A stretch of DNA of 64,000 nucleotides from Corynebacterium atrinae (GTDB taxonomy: Bacteria > Actinomycetota > Actinomycetes > Mycobacteriales > Mycobacteriaceae). The position numbers and the translations under genes are program-made. Below the pieces are notes generated by a model. It did no database searches and had not been told where the DNA came from. It saw only the letters and a list, made by a program, of their open reading frames with translations. Below are positions 29,103-38,778 of the stretch, piece after piece (within the stretch, counting starts at the first letter, position 1; each line of letters starts with the position of its first letter). Location: NCBI RefSeq assembly GCF_030408455.1, contig NZ_CP046977.1, positions 1 through 64,000 on the forward strand, written 5' to 3'.

Positions 29103-29984
29103 TCACTCCCGCCCGGTATCGGAGGTCACGAGCTTGCGGCGGTGCACCTCCGGATGATGCTGGGCCAGGCCAGCGACCCCGAGGATGGCGACGACTCCAC
29201 ACAAGGCCATCGCGGCCATCGGCACCGCGCCGATGTGGAGGCCCTCGTGGAGGACGATCTGCCCGTACAACACGGCGACGAGGGGATCGATGGTGGTGAG
29301 CGAGCCAACGACGACTTCCGGGTGGCCCACCGCGTAGGCCTGCTGGACCATCCACCCGCCAGCTAGGGCAGTGCCTGCGACGCCTGCGATGATGAGGGCG
29401 GCCTGGGTGGAAAGTACTGGCTCACCCACCTTGATCCAGACGAACAGGGTCTTGAGCAGGGCAGACGTCATGCCGAATAAGACCGCTCCGCCCGAGGCTA
29501 GAACGAGGGAGCGGAATGTGGGAGACACCCACAAGTTGATCCCGAGCAACACCAGACTGATCAGCGCGCACAAGGCGACGGCCACGACCACGCGAGAGAA
29601 CTCGATGGCTGAAATCTTGTCGTGCGAGAAGCGGGCCGAAAGCGCAGTTAAGCCCACCACCCCCACCATGGTGACGGCCACGGCCACCCATCCCAACCGG
29701 GACGGCCGATACCCGCCGATCTTGGCCGCCAAGAGAACCGACCACGGAACTGCGAGGATGCCGATGGGTTGGACCATGGTGACCGGTGCGAGAAACAACG
29801 CCGAAATGTGGAGCGCCGTTCCGATCCCGACCAGGGATAAGCCGAGCAACCACTTCGGTTCCCGCAGCTGGCCAAGCAGCTGCCGCACCGTCATCGCCGT
29901 CGGCGCGCCGGGCTTCTGCTTGCCGCGGATCGACGTGTGCTGGAGCACCGCCCCACCAGCGAAACCGAAGGAAGAAACCACCAT
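29103..29984 (-). CDS. DMT-family transporter (EamA-like)
   Basis: The 293-residue membrane protein has nine or ten hydrophobic helices, including LIGIGTALHISAL-type and LRVVVAVALCALISLVLLGIN-type segments, as in drug/metabolite transporters. ATG 29984 starts in the middle of the first helix and has no ribosome site. In the same frame a CTG at 30009-30011, preceded by GAGAGGAG, would add LTLIAAICL and complete that helix; an in-frame stop lies at 30024-30026. The CTG may be the true start. It is adjacent to two glycosyltransferase genes. Substrate is unknown. Confidence 0.8.
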   Translation of the reverse strand: MVVSSFGFAGGAVLQHTSIRGKQKPGAPTAMTVRQLLGQLREPKWLLGLSLVGIGTALHISALFLAPVTMVQPIGILAVPWSVLLAAKIGGYRPSRLGWVAVAVTMVGVVGLTALSARFSHDKISAIEFSRVVVAVALCALISLVLLGINLWVSPTFRSLVLASGGAVLFGMTSALLKTLFVWIKVGEPVLSTQAALIIAGVAGTALAGGWMVQQAYAVGHPEVVVGSLTTIDPLVAVLYGQIVLHEGLHIGAVPMAAMALCGVVAILGVAGLAQHHPEVHRRKLVTSDTGRE

Positions 29985-30080
29985 GAGGCAGATGGCAGCG
30001 ATGAGAGTCAGGGGTCTCTCCTCTCACCTCGTGGGGTACTCGCCGCAGGCTCGGACGGTGGCTTCCCCTGATATTAACCG

Positions 30081-30650
30081 CTAGGCCAAAGGTGCGAGAG
30101 GTGAGCGGGGATCGGAGGACAGTGCGCCAAAGATGAGGGTGTCAGTCCACTCACCTTTGTTCCACCAGTCTTGGCGCAAGTGCGCCTCCTGCTGCATGCC
30201 GACGGTCGCGGCCAGTTTGGCGGAGGCGGTGTTCCGCGCATCCATCTGCGCCGCAATCCTGTGCAGGCGGTAATGATCGAAGCCCATGTCCGCCACCGCG
30301 CGCACTGCCTCTCGGGCGAATCCTTTGCCGCCGAAGCGTGGGTCGAGAACCCACCCGATCTCCGCTACTCGACGCTCAGCGTTGGTCATCCACAGAGAGA
30401 TGTCACCGATGGGAGATCCCTCGTGTTCGATCACGAGGGCGAGGGCTGTGGTGGGTCCATCCAGATCGGTTTTGGCCAGTCGCGTGTCCAAGTGCTGGCC
30501 CGCCTCCTCCCGAGTCCAGGGTTCCTTCAGGAGGAAGCGTGCCACCTCGGCTTGGGGGTAGATGTCGTGGAGCCAGACATCGTCGTCCGGCCGGTGGAGG
30601 CGCAGCTGGAGGCGTTCGGTGACGAGGGGCAAGGGCGATAGATCCAACAT
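30081..30650 (-). CDS. GNAT N-acetyltransferase (RimJ/RimL type)
   Basis: The 189-residue protein starts LVTERLQLRLHRPDDD, typical of the RimJ/RimL group, and has the acetyl-CoA binding loop FGGKGFAREAVRAVADMGF and the NTASAKLAATVGMQ motif B. The target could be a ribosomal protein N-terminus, a small molecule or an antibiotic. It is divergent from a TetR-type regulator 38 bases away, so the two share a promoter region and that regulator may control it. Confidence 0.85.
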   Translation of the reverse strand: MLDLSPLPLVTERLQLRLHRPDDDVWLHDIYPQAEVARFLLKEPWTREEAGQHLDTRLAKTDLDGPTTALALVIEHEGSPIGDISLWMTNAERRVAEIGWVLDPRFGGKGFAREAVRAVADMGFDHYRLHRIAAQMDARNTASAKLAATVGMQQEAHLRQDWWNKGEWTDTLIFGALSSDPRSPLAPLA

Positions 30651-30688
30651 GATTTCAAAACTAACATAGTTCGGATAGTCTGAGCGGC

Positions 30689-31303
30689 ATGAGTTACTGG
30701 GAGCACCCTAAGCCGGTTCGGCGTTCGCGTGCCGTCGACGTCGATGAGGTGGCTGCTGCTGCCGCCGACCTGCTTGATGAAGGGGGATTGCGGGCCTTAA
30801 CGGTCCGTGCCGTGGCTGGGAAAATTGGAGTAGCGCCGGCCAGCTTGTATTCCCGGGTGGAGTCCGTCGATGATCTCTTCGATCTGGCATTGAATCACGC
30901 GTTAAGCCGCGATGATGCGGTGAATCGGGCAGTAGCGGACGCTGAACTATTGGACCTCATGCTGGCCTACTACCGGCATCTGGTCCGCCACCCGTGGGCT
31001 GGTCAGATCATTGGGATGCGTGCGCCGAGGGGGCCAAGCTACCTTGTGCTCTCAGAGCGCATGGTGGTCTTGCTTGCCGAAGCCGGAGCGCGAGATCCGC
31101 TCGGTGCGGCCTATATTCTGTCGAACTTTGTCATCGGGAGCGCGCTGACGTCAGCCATGGCCGACGATGAGCGGGCCGCGCCAGTCGATCCGGAGCTAGC
31201 CCCCGAGTATGCCCGATGGCAGAAAACCCACCCTGTTGACCCGGAGGCCATCGTGACGGTCGGGTTGATTGCGCTGCAGAATCAGACAATCGATTACCAA
31301 TAG
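30689..31303 (+). CDS. TetR-family regulator
   Basis: The 204-residue protein has an N-terminal helix-turn-helix (AAADLLDEGGLRALTVRAVAGKIGVAPASLYSRV) and a TetR_C-like ligand domain (LLDLMLAYYRHLVRHPWAGQIIG). It is probably a repressor with a small-molecule inducer. It sits between a divergent GNAT gene and a downstream CDF exporter gene 31 bases away, so the exporter or the GNAT gene are candidate targets. Confidence 0.85.
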   Translation: MSYWEHPKPVRRSRAVDVDEVAAAAADLLDEGGLRALTVRAVAGKIGVAPASLYSRVESVDDLFDLALNHALSRDDAVNRAVADAELLDLMLAYYRHLVRHPWAGQIIGMRAPRGPSYLVLSERMVVLLAEAGARDPLGAAYILSNFVIGSALTSAMADDERAAPVDPELAPEYARWQKTHPVDPEAIVTVGLIALQNQTIDYQ

Positions 31304-31334
31304 GTTTTCAATAAGCCGAAAAGGGGCTATATTG

Positions 31335-32240
31335 ATGTCCATGGGAAGCAACCACGATCACGATCACTCGCGCATGCCAGCCACCCCGACGAAGGCGCTC
31401 GGCATCGCATTCGCGATCACCGCCGTGGTCTTCTTCGGCGAGCTCATCGGCGGGCTCGTCTCTGGCTCGCTGGCGTTGCTTTCCGATGCGATGCACATGC
31501 TCTCCGATTCCGCTGGGCTCATCATCGCCCTCGTGGCATCAATAGTCGGCCGGCGGGTGGCATCGGGGCGGGCCACCTATGGGCACCGCCGCATTGAAGT
31601 GATGGCAGCGCTCGTCAACGCCATCACCGTCACGGGCGTCGTGGTGTGGATCCTCGTGCAGGCGATCGGCCGGGTGGGCGGCGACCATGCCATCGACACG
31701 AACGTCATGCTCGGGGTCGCCATCGTCGGCCTGGTGGCCAATGCCGCCTCGGCGTGGGTGCTATCGCGGGCGGCGGGCGAAAGTCTCAACGTGCGCGGGG
31801 CCCTGCTGCACGTCATGGCCGACATGCTCGGATCGGTTGCTGTCATCGTCGCCGCGATCGTGATTAAGTCGACCGGATGGGTGGCTGCCGACACCGTGGC
31901 CTCGCTCATCATCGTGGCATTGGTCCTGCCGCGCTCCCTCCAGCTGTTGTGGCAGTCGGCGGAGGTGCTGCTGGAGCGGGCCCCCCGGGGCGTCGATACG
32001 CAACAGATTCAGGGAGCCCTGGAGGCCGTGCCAGGCGTGCTCGCCGTGCACGACCTCCATGTCTGGTCGACGGATGGGGTGACGCCGCTAGCGACGTGCC
32101 ACATCGTCGTCGATGGAGGCAAGGACATCAGCTGCGGCGTCCTCGACCGCGCGCAAGAACAGCTGCGCGAGTTTGGGGTCGAGCATTCCACCATTCAGCT
32201 GGAAACGCCCGACCACCAATCACACGAACAGACCTGCTAG
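31335..32240 (+). CDS. CDF-family divalent metal cation transporter
   Basis: The 301-residue protein has a His-rich N-terminus (NHDHDHSRM), six transmembrane helices with the two metal-site motifs SDAMHMLSD (helix II) and HVMADMLGS (helix V), and a cytoplasmic alpha-beta domain (VPGVLAVHDLHVWSTDG). It would export Zn, Cd or Co in exchange for protons. AAAAGGGG precedes ATG 31335 by eight bases. The frame extends upstream to 31269 over the TetR end, without a ribosome site. Its proximity to the TetR gene suggests common control. Confidence 0.92.
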   Translation: MSMGSNHDHDHSRMPATPTKALGIAFAITAVVFFGELIGGLVSGSLALLSDAMHMLSDSAGLIIALVASIVGRRVASGRATYGHRRIEVMAALVNAITVTGVVVWILVQAIGRVGGDHAIDTNVMLGVAIVGLVANAASAWVLSRAAGESLNVRGALLHVMADMLGSVAVIVAAIVIKSTGWVAADTVASLIIVALVLPRSLQLLWQSAEVLLERAPRGVDTQQIQGALEAVPGVLAVHDLHVWSTDGVTPLATCHIVVDGGKDISCGVLDRAQEQLREFGVEHSTIQLETPDHQSHEQTC

Positions 32241-32244
32241 CAGG

Positions 32245-32886
32245 CTACTTCTCTTCCTCTTCTTCCTTCTCCCCGGCCTCGTCCAGGGCAGCGGCGCGGT
32301 GCTTTTCCAGCTGCTCCTCGAGCGGGCCAAGCAGGTCCTCGTCGCGCTCGGCCGGAGTCTCCTCGGTGGGGGTGACCGTGGAGTAGACGAGGGTCGATTC
32401 CTGGGTCTCTTCAGCACTGGGGGCGGAGAAATCCTCCACGCGCGGCGGAGTATCTCCGGGCTGAGACTGGCGCTGGATGAACCAGTAGTAGGCACCGGCG
32501 GCCACGGAAGCAGCGAGCGCGACGAGGCCCGCGATGGTCCACCCCTTGCGGCGCTTGGCAGCGGCCTTCTTCTGCGCGGGCAGATTTTTCTTGGCCTTGG
32601 TGATGCCCTTCCGGGTCTTCTTCTCGGCCTCGTCGCGGCGGGACTCTAGCTCCTCCAGGGCCTTCTCCAGACGAACCCGGGCTGCCTGGGTGACGTTCCC
32701 GGCCTCACGGCGGGACTCGTCGACGAAGGAGCTGGAGCGCTTCTTCAGCTCCTCGACGTCGATGGAAGCGGCGGCATCGGAAAGCAGATCATAAGCCTCG
32801 CGAGCCTTCTCCTCGCGGTAATCCTTGATGCGATCGCGGAGGGACGAGGCCGCGGATAGAGCCATTTTCAAGGTTGCGGGATTCAT
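32245..32886 (-). CDS. Single-pass membrane protein with helical cytoplasmic domain
   Basis: The 213-residue protein has a charged coiled-coil-like region at about 10-110 (RLEKALEELESRRDEAEKKT), a basic stretch, one transmembrane helix (WTIAGLVALAASVAAGAYYWFI), then a Pro/Glu/Thr-rich tail ending EEEEEK. AAGGAG lies six bases before ATG 32886. The pattern resembles conserved corynebacterial membrane proteins of unknown function. It is convergent with the CDF gene, four bases apart. Confidence 0.75.
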   Translation of the reverse strand: MNPATLKMALSAASSLRDRIKDYREEKAREAYDLLSDAAASIDVEELKKRSSSFVDESRREAGNVTQAARVRLEKALEELESRRDEAEKKTRKGITKAKKNLPAQKKAAAKRRKGWTIAGLVALAASVAAGAYYWFIQRQSQPGDTPPRVEDFSAPSAEETQESTLVYSTVTPTEETPAERDEDLLGPLEEQLEKHRAAALDEAGEKEEEEEK

Positions 32887-33225
32887 TGCGACTCCTTCGT
32901 GGTGGGTCATGGTCGTGTGCCCTTAAGCGTAGCGAGTAAAGGGTTGATAAGGGTCACAGCCGCCGGGCGGTAGCCGAAAAATAATGGTGCTATTCCCGCA
33001 CGTCACAAAAATGAACAGCTTGGTCCATTTTCGCGCCGATTTCCGGGGATTTTCGGTATTTATATTCACGTTGACGGTAGGTGATTCGCCCAGTTCACAA
33101 GGCATTTTGGATGATGGCGGAAAACCAACATTACCCGAAGCAAACCTGTCCCTTGCTACATTCACATGCACTTGCCCAACAGGGCGGAAACGACGGTAGA
33201 CCCACAGCAGCTCAAGGAGGCGAGG
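32887..33225. other. Gene-free region between the membrane protein and metF
   Basis: This 340-bp region must hold both divergent promoters. AT-rich stretches are at about 32976-33075. No CRISPR, tRNA or riboswitch is recognised. I see no complete TAGAC-N6-GTCTA motif of the kind bound by the methionine repressor of C. glutamicum. Confidence 0.5.
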
Positions 33226-34188
33226 ATGAACCCCACAATGCCCCGCCACCGTGCACATTCCCGCTTCTCAGCCTCCGCGCCGCTCGATCACTTCGACGAT
33301 GCCGACACCCCGCTCCGCCGCCCCCAGCGGACAGCTCTGTCTTTCGAAGTCATGCCGCCGCGCCGGGATGCCGATCAGGCGACGATCGCCGAGTTGCTGG
33401 ACACCCTCGAGTCCTACAACCCGGACTACGTATCCGTCACCAGCTCCCGGAACTCCGGCTGGCTGGAAGGCACCACGGACTTCATTTCGAAGATTACGGC
33501 CACCACGCGCATGCGCACCCTCGCGCACCTGGCCTGCACCGCCGGTACCCGCCAGGAGCTGGGTGTCTGGATCGACCGGCTCATGGATGCCGGCGTGCGC
33601 GGCTTCCTCGCCCTGCGCGGGGACTTCGCCGAAGGACAGCACTCCCTTCCCGCCGGATACCTCCCCCACGCCAATGAGCTCGTCCGGCTCATCCGCGACA
33701 TCGAAGGTCGGCAGGCCGCCCGCTTCGGCGCAGGTCGCCTCGCCATCGGAGTCGCCGCATACCCCAGTGGCCACGCAGAGTCGGCCAGCGTCGATGAGGA
33801 TCTTGATGTCCTTCTGGCCAAGCAGCGCTGCGGTGCGGACTTCGCCATCACTCAGCTGTTTTTCGACGCCGAGGACTACCTCCGCTTCAAGGAACGCTCC
33901 GAACTGGCGGGTGTGCGCATCCCACTCATCCCAGGAATCATGCCCATGACCTCGGTGCAGAGGTTGCGCCGAATGGGCCAGCTCTCCGGACTGACTGTTC
34001 CCGACCGCCTCATCCGGCGGCTGGAAGCAGCCGGGCCGGAGAGCGAATACGAGGTCGGGCTCGAACTCACCGCGGAACTCGCCCAGACCGTCTTGGGCGC
34101 CGGCGCTGGCGGCTTGCACCTCTATACCTTCAACCGCTCGGACACGACCCGCGAGATGCTCGATAGCATCGGCCTGAGCCCCAGCTAA
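33226..34188 (+). CDS. metF: 5,10-methylenetetrahydrofolate reductase
   Basis: The 320-residue flavoprotein reduces methylene-THF to methyl-THF, the methyl donor for MetE. The TIM-barrel markers are LSFEVMPPRRDAD near the N-terminus (catalytic Glu), the VSVTSSRNSG strand, ALRGDFAEG, and FAITQLFFDAEDYLRF. CAAGGAGG lies five bases before ATG 33226. An upstream in-frame ATG at 33166 is less likely. metE follows 44 bases downstream, so the two form a methionine operon or share regulation. Confidence 0.95.
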   Translation: MNPTMPRHRAHSRFSASAPLDHFDDADTPLRRPQRTALSFEVMPPRRDADQATIAELLDTLESYNPDYVSVTSSRNSGWLEGTTDFISKITATTRMRTLAHLACTAGTRQELGVWIDRLMDAGVRGFLALRGDFAEGQHSLPAGYLPHANELVRLIRDIEGRQAARFGAGRLAIGVAAYPSGHAESASVDEDLDVLLAKQRCGADFAITQLFFDAEDYLRFKERSELAGVRIPLIPGIMPMTSVQRLRRMGQLSGLTVPDRLIRRLEAAGPESEYEVGLELTAELAQTVLGAGAGGLHLYTFNRSDTTREMLDSIGLSPS

Positions 34189-34232
34189 CACCCCGTTAAC
34201 ACCACACTTTTCCCGAAAGGCACCCTTTCTTC

Positions 34233-36545
34233 ATGTCTGCTGCATTCCCCACTTTCACCATCGAGGGCTACCCCCGCGTCGGCGCTAACCGCGAACTGAA
34301 GAAGGCCCTCGAGTCCTTCTGGTCCGGCCGCATCGACGAAGCCACCTTCGTCTCCTCCGCGCATTCCATCCGCCTGGAGAACTACGCCCGCCTGCGTGAC
34401 CTGGGATTGGACCAGGATTACTCCATCCCCGCCGACGTTGCCCTCTACGACCAGGTCCTCGAGACCGCCGTGACCGTGGGCCTCATCGGTGGCGAGGCAG
34501 CCGACATCGACCTCACCGAGTACTTTGCCCTGGCCCGCGGCAACTCCGAGCGCGCCCCGCTGGAAATGACCAAGTGGTTCGACACCAACTACCACTACCT
34601 GGTGCCGGAGATCTCCGATGACACCGTGATCACCCCGCGCCCGCAGCGCATCATCGACATCGTCAATGAGGCCAAGGCCGCCGGCCACATCGTGCGCCCC
34701 TTCCTCGTCGGCCCCGTCACCCTCCTCGCGCTGTCCAAGCCGACCGAGGATGCTGCCGCTGATTTCAGCCCGCTGGCCCGCCTCGAAGATCTCATCGCCG
34801 CGTACCAGACCGTCCTCGCCGCCCTCGCCGAGGCCGGAGTCGAGTGGGTCCAGCTCGCCGAGCCCGCCCTGGTCGCCGACCTCACCATCGCCAGCGACGA
34901 GCACCTCGCCGCCGACGCCTCCCTCGCCTACCGCGCGATCCTGGCTGAGGAGAACCGCCCGCAGGTCCTGGTCACCACCCCTTATGGTTCCCTGCGAAAG
35001 GGTCTCGACGCCCTCGTCGGCGCCAACCCCGAGGCCCTCCAGGTCGATCTCGCGCCGGTCACCCTGGCCAACGACCCGACCTACGTTTCCCGCGTCGCCG
35101 CCGCCGTGGAAGGCACCGACATCACCCTCGCCGCGGGCGTCATCGACGGCCGCAACATTTGGGCCGCCGACCTGCGCGAACGCCTCGGCGTTCTGGAGAC
35201 GCTGAAGGAAGCGGGCGTCGATAAGCTTTCTGTGACCACCTCCGTCTCCCTGCAGCACGTGCCGCATTCCGTGGCCGTCGAGACGGCCCTGCCTGTCGAC
35301 GTCGCCGGCTGGCTCTCCTTCGCCGACGAAAAGATCACCGAGGCCAAGGCACTGGCCGCCGCACTCGACGGTGGAGCCGTCGCCGCTGCGGACGCCTTCG
35401 CCCGCTCCGACCGCGCCGTGCGCACCCGTTCCGAGTCCGCCCGCACCCACAACCAAGCCGTGCAGGACCGCGTCGCCGCGCTTCCCGACGGCCAGGTCGC
35501 CCGCCAGCCCGACTTCGCCGGCCGCGTCGAAGCCCAGAAGGCCCTCGGCCTGCCGCAGCTGCCGACCACCACCATCGGCTCCTTCCCGCAGACCCCGGAG
35601 ATCCGCAAGGCCCGCGCCGACCACCGCAACGGCAACCTCACCGACGAGCAGTACACCCAAGCCCTGAAGGACGAGGTCAAGTCCGTCATCGACCTGCAGG
35701 AACGCCTCGGCATCGACGTCCTCGTCCACGGCGAGCCCGAGCGCAACGACATGGTGCAGTACTTCGCCGAGCTTCTCGACGGCTTCGTCACCACCGAACA
35801 CGGCTGGGTCCAGTCCTACGGCTCCCGCTGCACCCGCCCATCCATCGTCGTCGGCGACGTCTCCCGTCCCGCCCCCATGACTGTCGAATGGGCCAAGTAC
35901 GCCCAATCCCTCTCCGACAAGCACGTCAAGGGCATGCTCACCGGCCCCGTCACCATCCTGGCCTGGTCCTTCACGCGTGACGACGTCCCGAAGTCCGTCT
36001 CCGCCGATCAAATCGGCGTCGCGCTTGCCGACGAGGTCGCCGACCTCGAAGCCGCCGGCATCGACATCATCCAAATCGACGAGCCCGCCCTCCGCGAACT
36101 CCTCCCGCTGCGCGCCGAAGACCGCCCCGCCTACCTCGACTGGGCCGTGCGCTCCTTCCGCCTCGTCTCCCTCGACGCCAAGCCGGAAACCCAAATCCAC
36201 ACCCACCTCTGCTACTCCGAGTTCGGGCAGATTATCGACGCCGTCGCCGCCCTCGACGCCGACGTCACCTCCATCGAGGCCGCTCGCTCCCGCATGGAAC
36301 TACTCGCCGACCTCGACGAGTCCTTCCACTCCGAGATCGGCCCCGGCATCTGGGACATCCACTCCCCGCGTGTGCCCGACGTAGCCGAGCTCACCGAGCT
36401 GATCAAGGCTGCCCTGGTCAACGTGCCCACCGAGCGTCTCTGGGTCAACCCCGACTGCGGCCTGAAGACCCGCGGCTACGCAGAAACCGAGCAGTCACTG
36501 CGCAACATGGTCCTCGCTCGCGACCTCGTGGTTGAAAGCCTGTAA
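34233..36545 (+). CDS. metE: Cobalamin-independent methionine synthase
   Basis: This 770-residue enzyme transfers the methyl group of methyl-THF-polyglutamate to homocysteine. It has two TIM-barrel halves: the N-terminal [16 protein letters not shown] and the catalytic C-terminal half starting [17 protein letters not shown]. Zinc ligands are expected at His/Cys in HTHLCYSEF and at the late Cys in [18 protein letters not shown] lies upstream of the ATG. It works with metF immediately upstream and ends at a strong terminator. Confidence 0.97.
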   Translation: MSAAFPTFTIEGYPRVGANRELKKALESFWSGRIDEATFVSSAHSIRLENYARLRDLGLDQDYSIPADVALYDQVLETAVTVGLIGGEAADIDLTEYFALARGNSERAPLEMTKWFDTNYHYLVPEISDDTVITPRPQRIIDIVNEAKAAGHIVRPFLVGPVTLLALSKPTEDAAADFSPLARLEDLIAAYQTVLAALAEAGVEWVQLAEPALVADLTIASDEHLAADASLAYRAILAEENRPQVLVTTPYGSLRKGLDALVGANPEALQVDLAPVTLANDPTYVSRVAAAVEGTDITLAAGVIDGRNIWAADLRERLGVLETLKEAGVDKLSVTTSVSLQHVPHSVAVETALPVDVAGWLSFADEKITEAKALAAALDGGAVAAADAFARSDRAVRTRSESARTHNQAVQDRVAALPDGQVARQPDFAGRVEAQKALGLPQLPTTTIGSFPQTPEIRKARADHRNGNLTDEQYTQALKDEVKSVIDLQERLGIDVLVHGEPERNDMVQYFAELLDGFVTTEHGWVQSYGSRCTRPSIVVGDVSRPAPMTVEWAKYAQSLSDKHVKGMLTGPVTILAWSFTRDDVPKSVSADQIGVALADEVADLEAAGIDIIQIDEPALRELLPLRAEDRPAYLDWAVRSFRLVSLDAKPETQIHTHLCYSEFGQIIDAVAALDADVTSIEAARSRMELLADLDESFHSEIGPGIWDIHSPRVPDVAELTELIKAALVNVPTERLWVNPDCGLKTRGYAETEQSLRNMVLARDLVVESL

Positions 36546-36560
36546 CGCTTCCGGCTAGTG

Positions 36561-36600
36561 AAGGGCCCGGTTCCACCGTGTGGTGGGGTCGGGCCCTTGT
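36561..36600 (+). terminator. Terminator after metE
   Basis: AAGGGCCCG (36561-36569) pairs with CGGGCCCTT (36590-36598), with CCACC/GGTGG nested inside. Confidence 0.8.
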
Positions 36601-36620
36601 GCGATTGTTGGCAAGGACAA

Positions 36621-37013
36621 CTAGCCCTTTGAGCTCTGCCAGAAGTAGCGCAGTCCTAATGCTGCTGATAGCGCACACGCCACGAATCCAGTCAGCGAGC
36701 TGACAACGGAAGGATGAAAGATCACAGTCTCCTCCGCGACTTGTAGAGCCCAGGCGGCGGAACCGACAACGAGCGTGCAACCCATGGCTGCGGTGACCCC
36801 GGTAGGTACCAGCGAAGGTGGCCGAATGAAGGCAACGATGCTGTAGGTTGCCATGCCGGCAAAGCAGGTAAAAACTCCACACATGAATGCCAGCACAGGC
36901 CACCGTGGAAATGCCTCAATGCTTGACCCGATCCCGATGGCTCCAATACTGAGCACCGCTAATCCGACCAGTGCGCATGCCATTGATGTTCTTGCCATAT
37001 CGTGCTTTAGCAC
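36621..37013 (-). CDS. Hypothetical four-helix membrane protein
   Basis: The 130-residue protein has four hydrophobic helices (ACALVGLAVLSIGAIGIG, PVLAFMCGVFTCFAGMATY, GVTAAMGCTLVVGSAAWAL and SSLTGFVACALSAALGL). No family is recognised. GTG 37013 has CAGGAG 11 bases upstream, and ATG 36998 is an alternative. It lies near a second small membrane protein gene on the same strand. The gap to it is 60 bases. Confidence 0.65.
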   Translation of the reverse strand: MLKHDMARTSMACALVGLAVLSIGAIGIGSSIEAFPRWPVLAFMCGVFTCFAGMATYSIVAFIRPPSLVPTGVTAAMGCTLVVGSAAWALQVAEETVIFHPSVVSSLTGFVACALSAALGLRYFWQSSKG

Positions 37014-37074
37014 TGCTGCTTCAACTCCTGACTTGGCTCATTTAGTGCGCCCTTGGATGGAACACTCGTCGTTC

Positions 37075-37485
37075 TTACCGGACGCCTTTGGACCTCGTGC
37101 CGGGGTCCGGTTCTGCCGGAAACTTCATCTTTAGTGCTCTCCGTGCCATTAGTGACATTCCCGCTAAACTCGCACTGAGCCCGGCGATGGGAAGGATAAT
37201 TCCAAAGATGATCGGCCCATCAACGAAAAGTAAGAAGTAGAGAACAGTTCCCGCCCCCACGAACACGACAATGAGCGGGACCACGAACCAAAGCATTCCT
37301 CGGGCGGAGGGCTGGAGGGGAAAGGCCAGCACCAAGGCGATGGCACCTACCAGCAGCGACAGCCACAAGTAGCCGTAGTAGCCGCTGTCTGGATCAATGT
37401 CCACCACAAACACCATGGAACCGATGAGGACACAAAGGATCTCGGGTAGGGGAACGTTGAGGAGGCGCCTCCAAAACTGGTTCAT
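37075..37485 (-). CDS. Hypothetical membrane protein
   Basis: The 136-residue protein has four predicted helices (ILCVLIGSMVFVVDI, LWLSLLVGAIALVLAF, MLWFVVPLIVVFVGAGTVLYFLL and IIFGIILPIAGLSASLAGM) and a basic C-terminal tail. No family is recognised. It is divergent from ppiA, 41 bases away. A broad, non-conserved membrane pair with the upstream neighbour is possible. Confidence 0.65.
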   Translation of the reverse strand: MNQFWRRLLNVPLPEILCVLIGSMVFVVDIDPDSGYYGYLWLSLLVGAIALVLAFPLQPSARGMLWFVVPLIVVFVGAGTVLYFLLFVDGPIIFGIILPIAGLSASLAGMSLMARRALKMKFPAEPDPGTRSKGVR

Positions 37486-37526
37486 GAACTAATCCTGCCA
37501 GAGTGAATTTCGCTAAGATGGCCCGC

Positions 37527-38048
37527 ATGACCAACAAGACCGCAACTGCAACGCTGCACACCAACCGTGGTGACATCGTCATTGACCTCTTTGGCAACCA
37601 CGCCCCCGCGACCGTCGAGAACTTCGTCGGCCTGGCTGATGGCTCCAAGGAATACAAGACGGAGAACGCCAAGGGCGAGAAGACCGGTCCGTTCTACGAC
37701 GGCGCCGTGTTCCACCGCGTGATCAACGGCTTCATGATTCAGGGCGGCGACCCCACCGGCACCGGCCGTGGCGGCCCCGGCTACATGTTCGCCGACGAGT
37801 TCCACCCGGAACTGCGCTTCGACCGTTCTTACCTGCTGGCCATGGCCAACGCTGGCCCCGGTACCAACGGCTCCCAGTTCTTCATCACCGTTGGCCCGAC
37901 CCCGCACCTGAACAACCACCACACCATCTTCGGTGAGGTCACTGACGCGGAGTCCCAGAAGGTCGTTGATGCCATCGCCACCACCGCCACTGACCGCATG
38001 GACCGCCCGACCGAGCCGGTCGTCATCGAGTCCATCACCATCTCCTAA
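37527..38048 (+). CDS. ppiA: Cyclophilin-type peptidyl-prolyl cis-trans isomerase
   Basis: The 173-residue cytoplasmic cyclophilin catalyses prolyl isomerisation. Family blocks are [44 protein letters not shown] with the catalytic Arg in FHRV, and [18 protein letters not shown] [18 protein letters not shown] 37527 fits homologues; TAAGAT at 37514-37519 looks like a -10 so close that the transcript may be leaderless. It precedes a rhomboid gene, the usual order near crgA and pknB in Corynebacterium. Confidence 0.95.
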   Translation: MTNKTATATLHTNRGDIVIDLFGNHAPATVENFVGLADGSKEYKTENAKGEKTGPFYDGAVFHRVINGFMIQGGDPTGTGRGGPGYMFADEFHPELRFDRSYLLAMANAGPGTNGSQFFITVGPTPHLNNHHTIFGEVTDAESQKVVDAIATTATDRMDRPTEPVVIESITIS

Positions 38049-38066
38049 TTTTTTAGGGGTAGTTCA

Positions 38067-38100
38067 GCCCGCGCAGCGTCCCTGGTGACGTCGCGCGGGC
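38067..38100 (+). terminator. Hairpin between ppiA and the rhomboid gene
   Basis: GCCCGCGC (38067-38074) pairs with GCGCGGGC (38093-38100). A T run is lacking, so termination may be partial. Confidence 0.5.
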
Positions 38101-38122
38101 CTTGTCATGTCAGGAGTATGTA

Positions 38123-38770
38123 GTGGAGATCCTCCGCCGTTGGTACCGCGACGTTCCCGCCACCACTGTCCTCATCGCGGCCAGCATTCTCGTGTGGCTG
38201 ATCACGGCCGTGCAGTCTCGCTCGTTGATGGGGAACTTATCCAATTCCCGTCTCGCCGATGATTGGCTGCTGTGGGGTCCCTACGTCTCCCAGGACGGAG
38301 TGTCCTGGTTCCGAGCCATCGGGTCGATGTTCCTCCATGTGGGCGTGGGGCATTTGGCGATCAGCTGCTTCATGCTCGCACTCATTGGCCGTGAGATCGA
38401 GAGGGCCATCGGTACGCGGTTGTACGTCGTGGCCTACTTCGCGGGCGGAATCTTCGCCTCCGGGGCCGTGCTATGGATGGATTACGGAGTTCCAACAGCT
38501 GGTGCATCCGGAGCCCTGTTCGCTCTGATGGTGCTGCTCGTGGGAGTTTTCCGACGCCGAGGTGCTGACCTCGTCGCCCCGCTCGTCCTCATCGGGGTCA
38601 ACGTGGCGTATACCTTCATCAGCTCGAGCGTTTCCCTGTGGGGACATCTTGGCGGGCTGGTCGCCGGGGTGCTCATGCTCCCCTTCCTCTTCTCCTCGCG
38701 GCGGGCGGTCCGTTGGGGTGGAGTAGTGGGAGTCCTCGTCGTAGGTTGTGCACTAGTAGTGGCTGTTTAG
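38123..38770 (+). CDS. Rhomboid-family intramembrane serine protease
   Basis: The 215-residue protein has six transmembrane helices. The catalytic Ser is in TAGASGALFALM and the catalytic His in LWGHLGGLVAGVL; the HVGVGHLAISCFML helix II is also typical. It would cleave membrane proteins within the bilayer. GTG 38123 has CAGGAG six bases upstream. TTG 38102 gives a longer reading but no ribosome site. It is conserved beside ppiA, and substrates are unknown. Confidence 0.9.
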   Translation: MEILRRWYRDVPATTVLIAASILVWLITAVQSRSLMGNLSNSRLADDWLLWGPYVSQDGVSWFRAIGSMFLHVGVGHLAISCFMLALIGREIERAIGTRLYVVAYFAGGIFASGAVLWMDYGVPTAGASGALFALMVLLVGVFRRRGADLVAPLVLIGVNVAYTFISSSVSLWGHLGGLVAGVLMLPFLFSSRRAVRWGGVVGVLVVGCALVVAV

Positions 38771-38778
38771 CCGCAAAG

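Noticed and set aside
32887..33225. Methionine-repressor (McbR-type) site or SAM riboswitch before metF
   Set aside because: Only a TAGAC half-site is visible at about 33197 with no partner, and no riboswitch stem set could be drawn.
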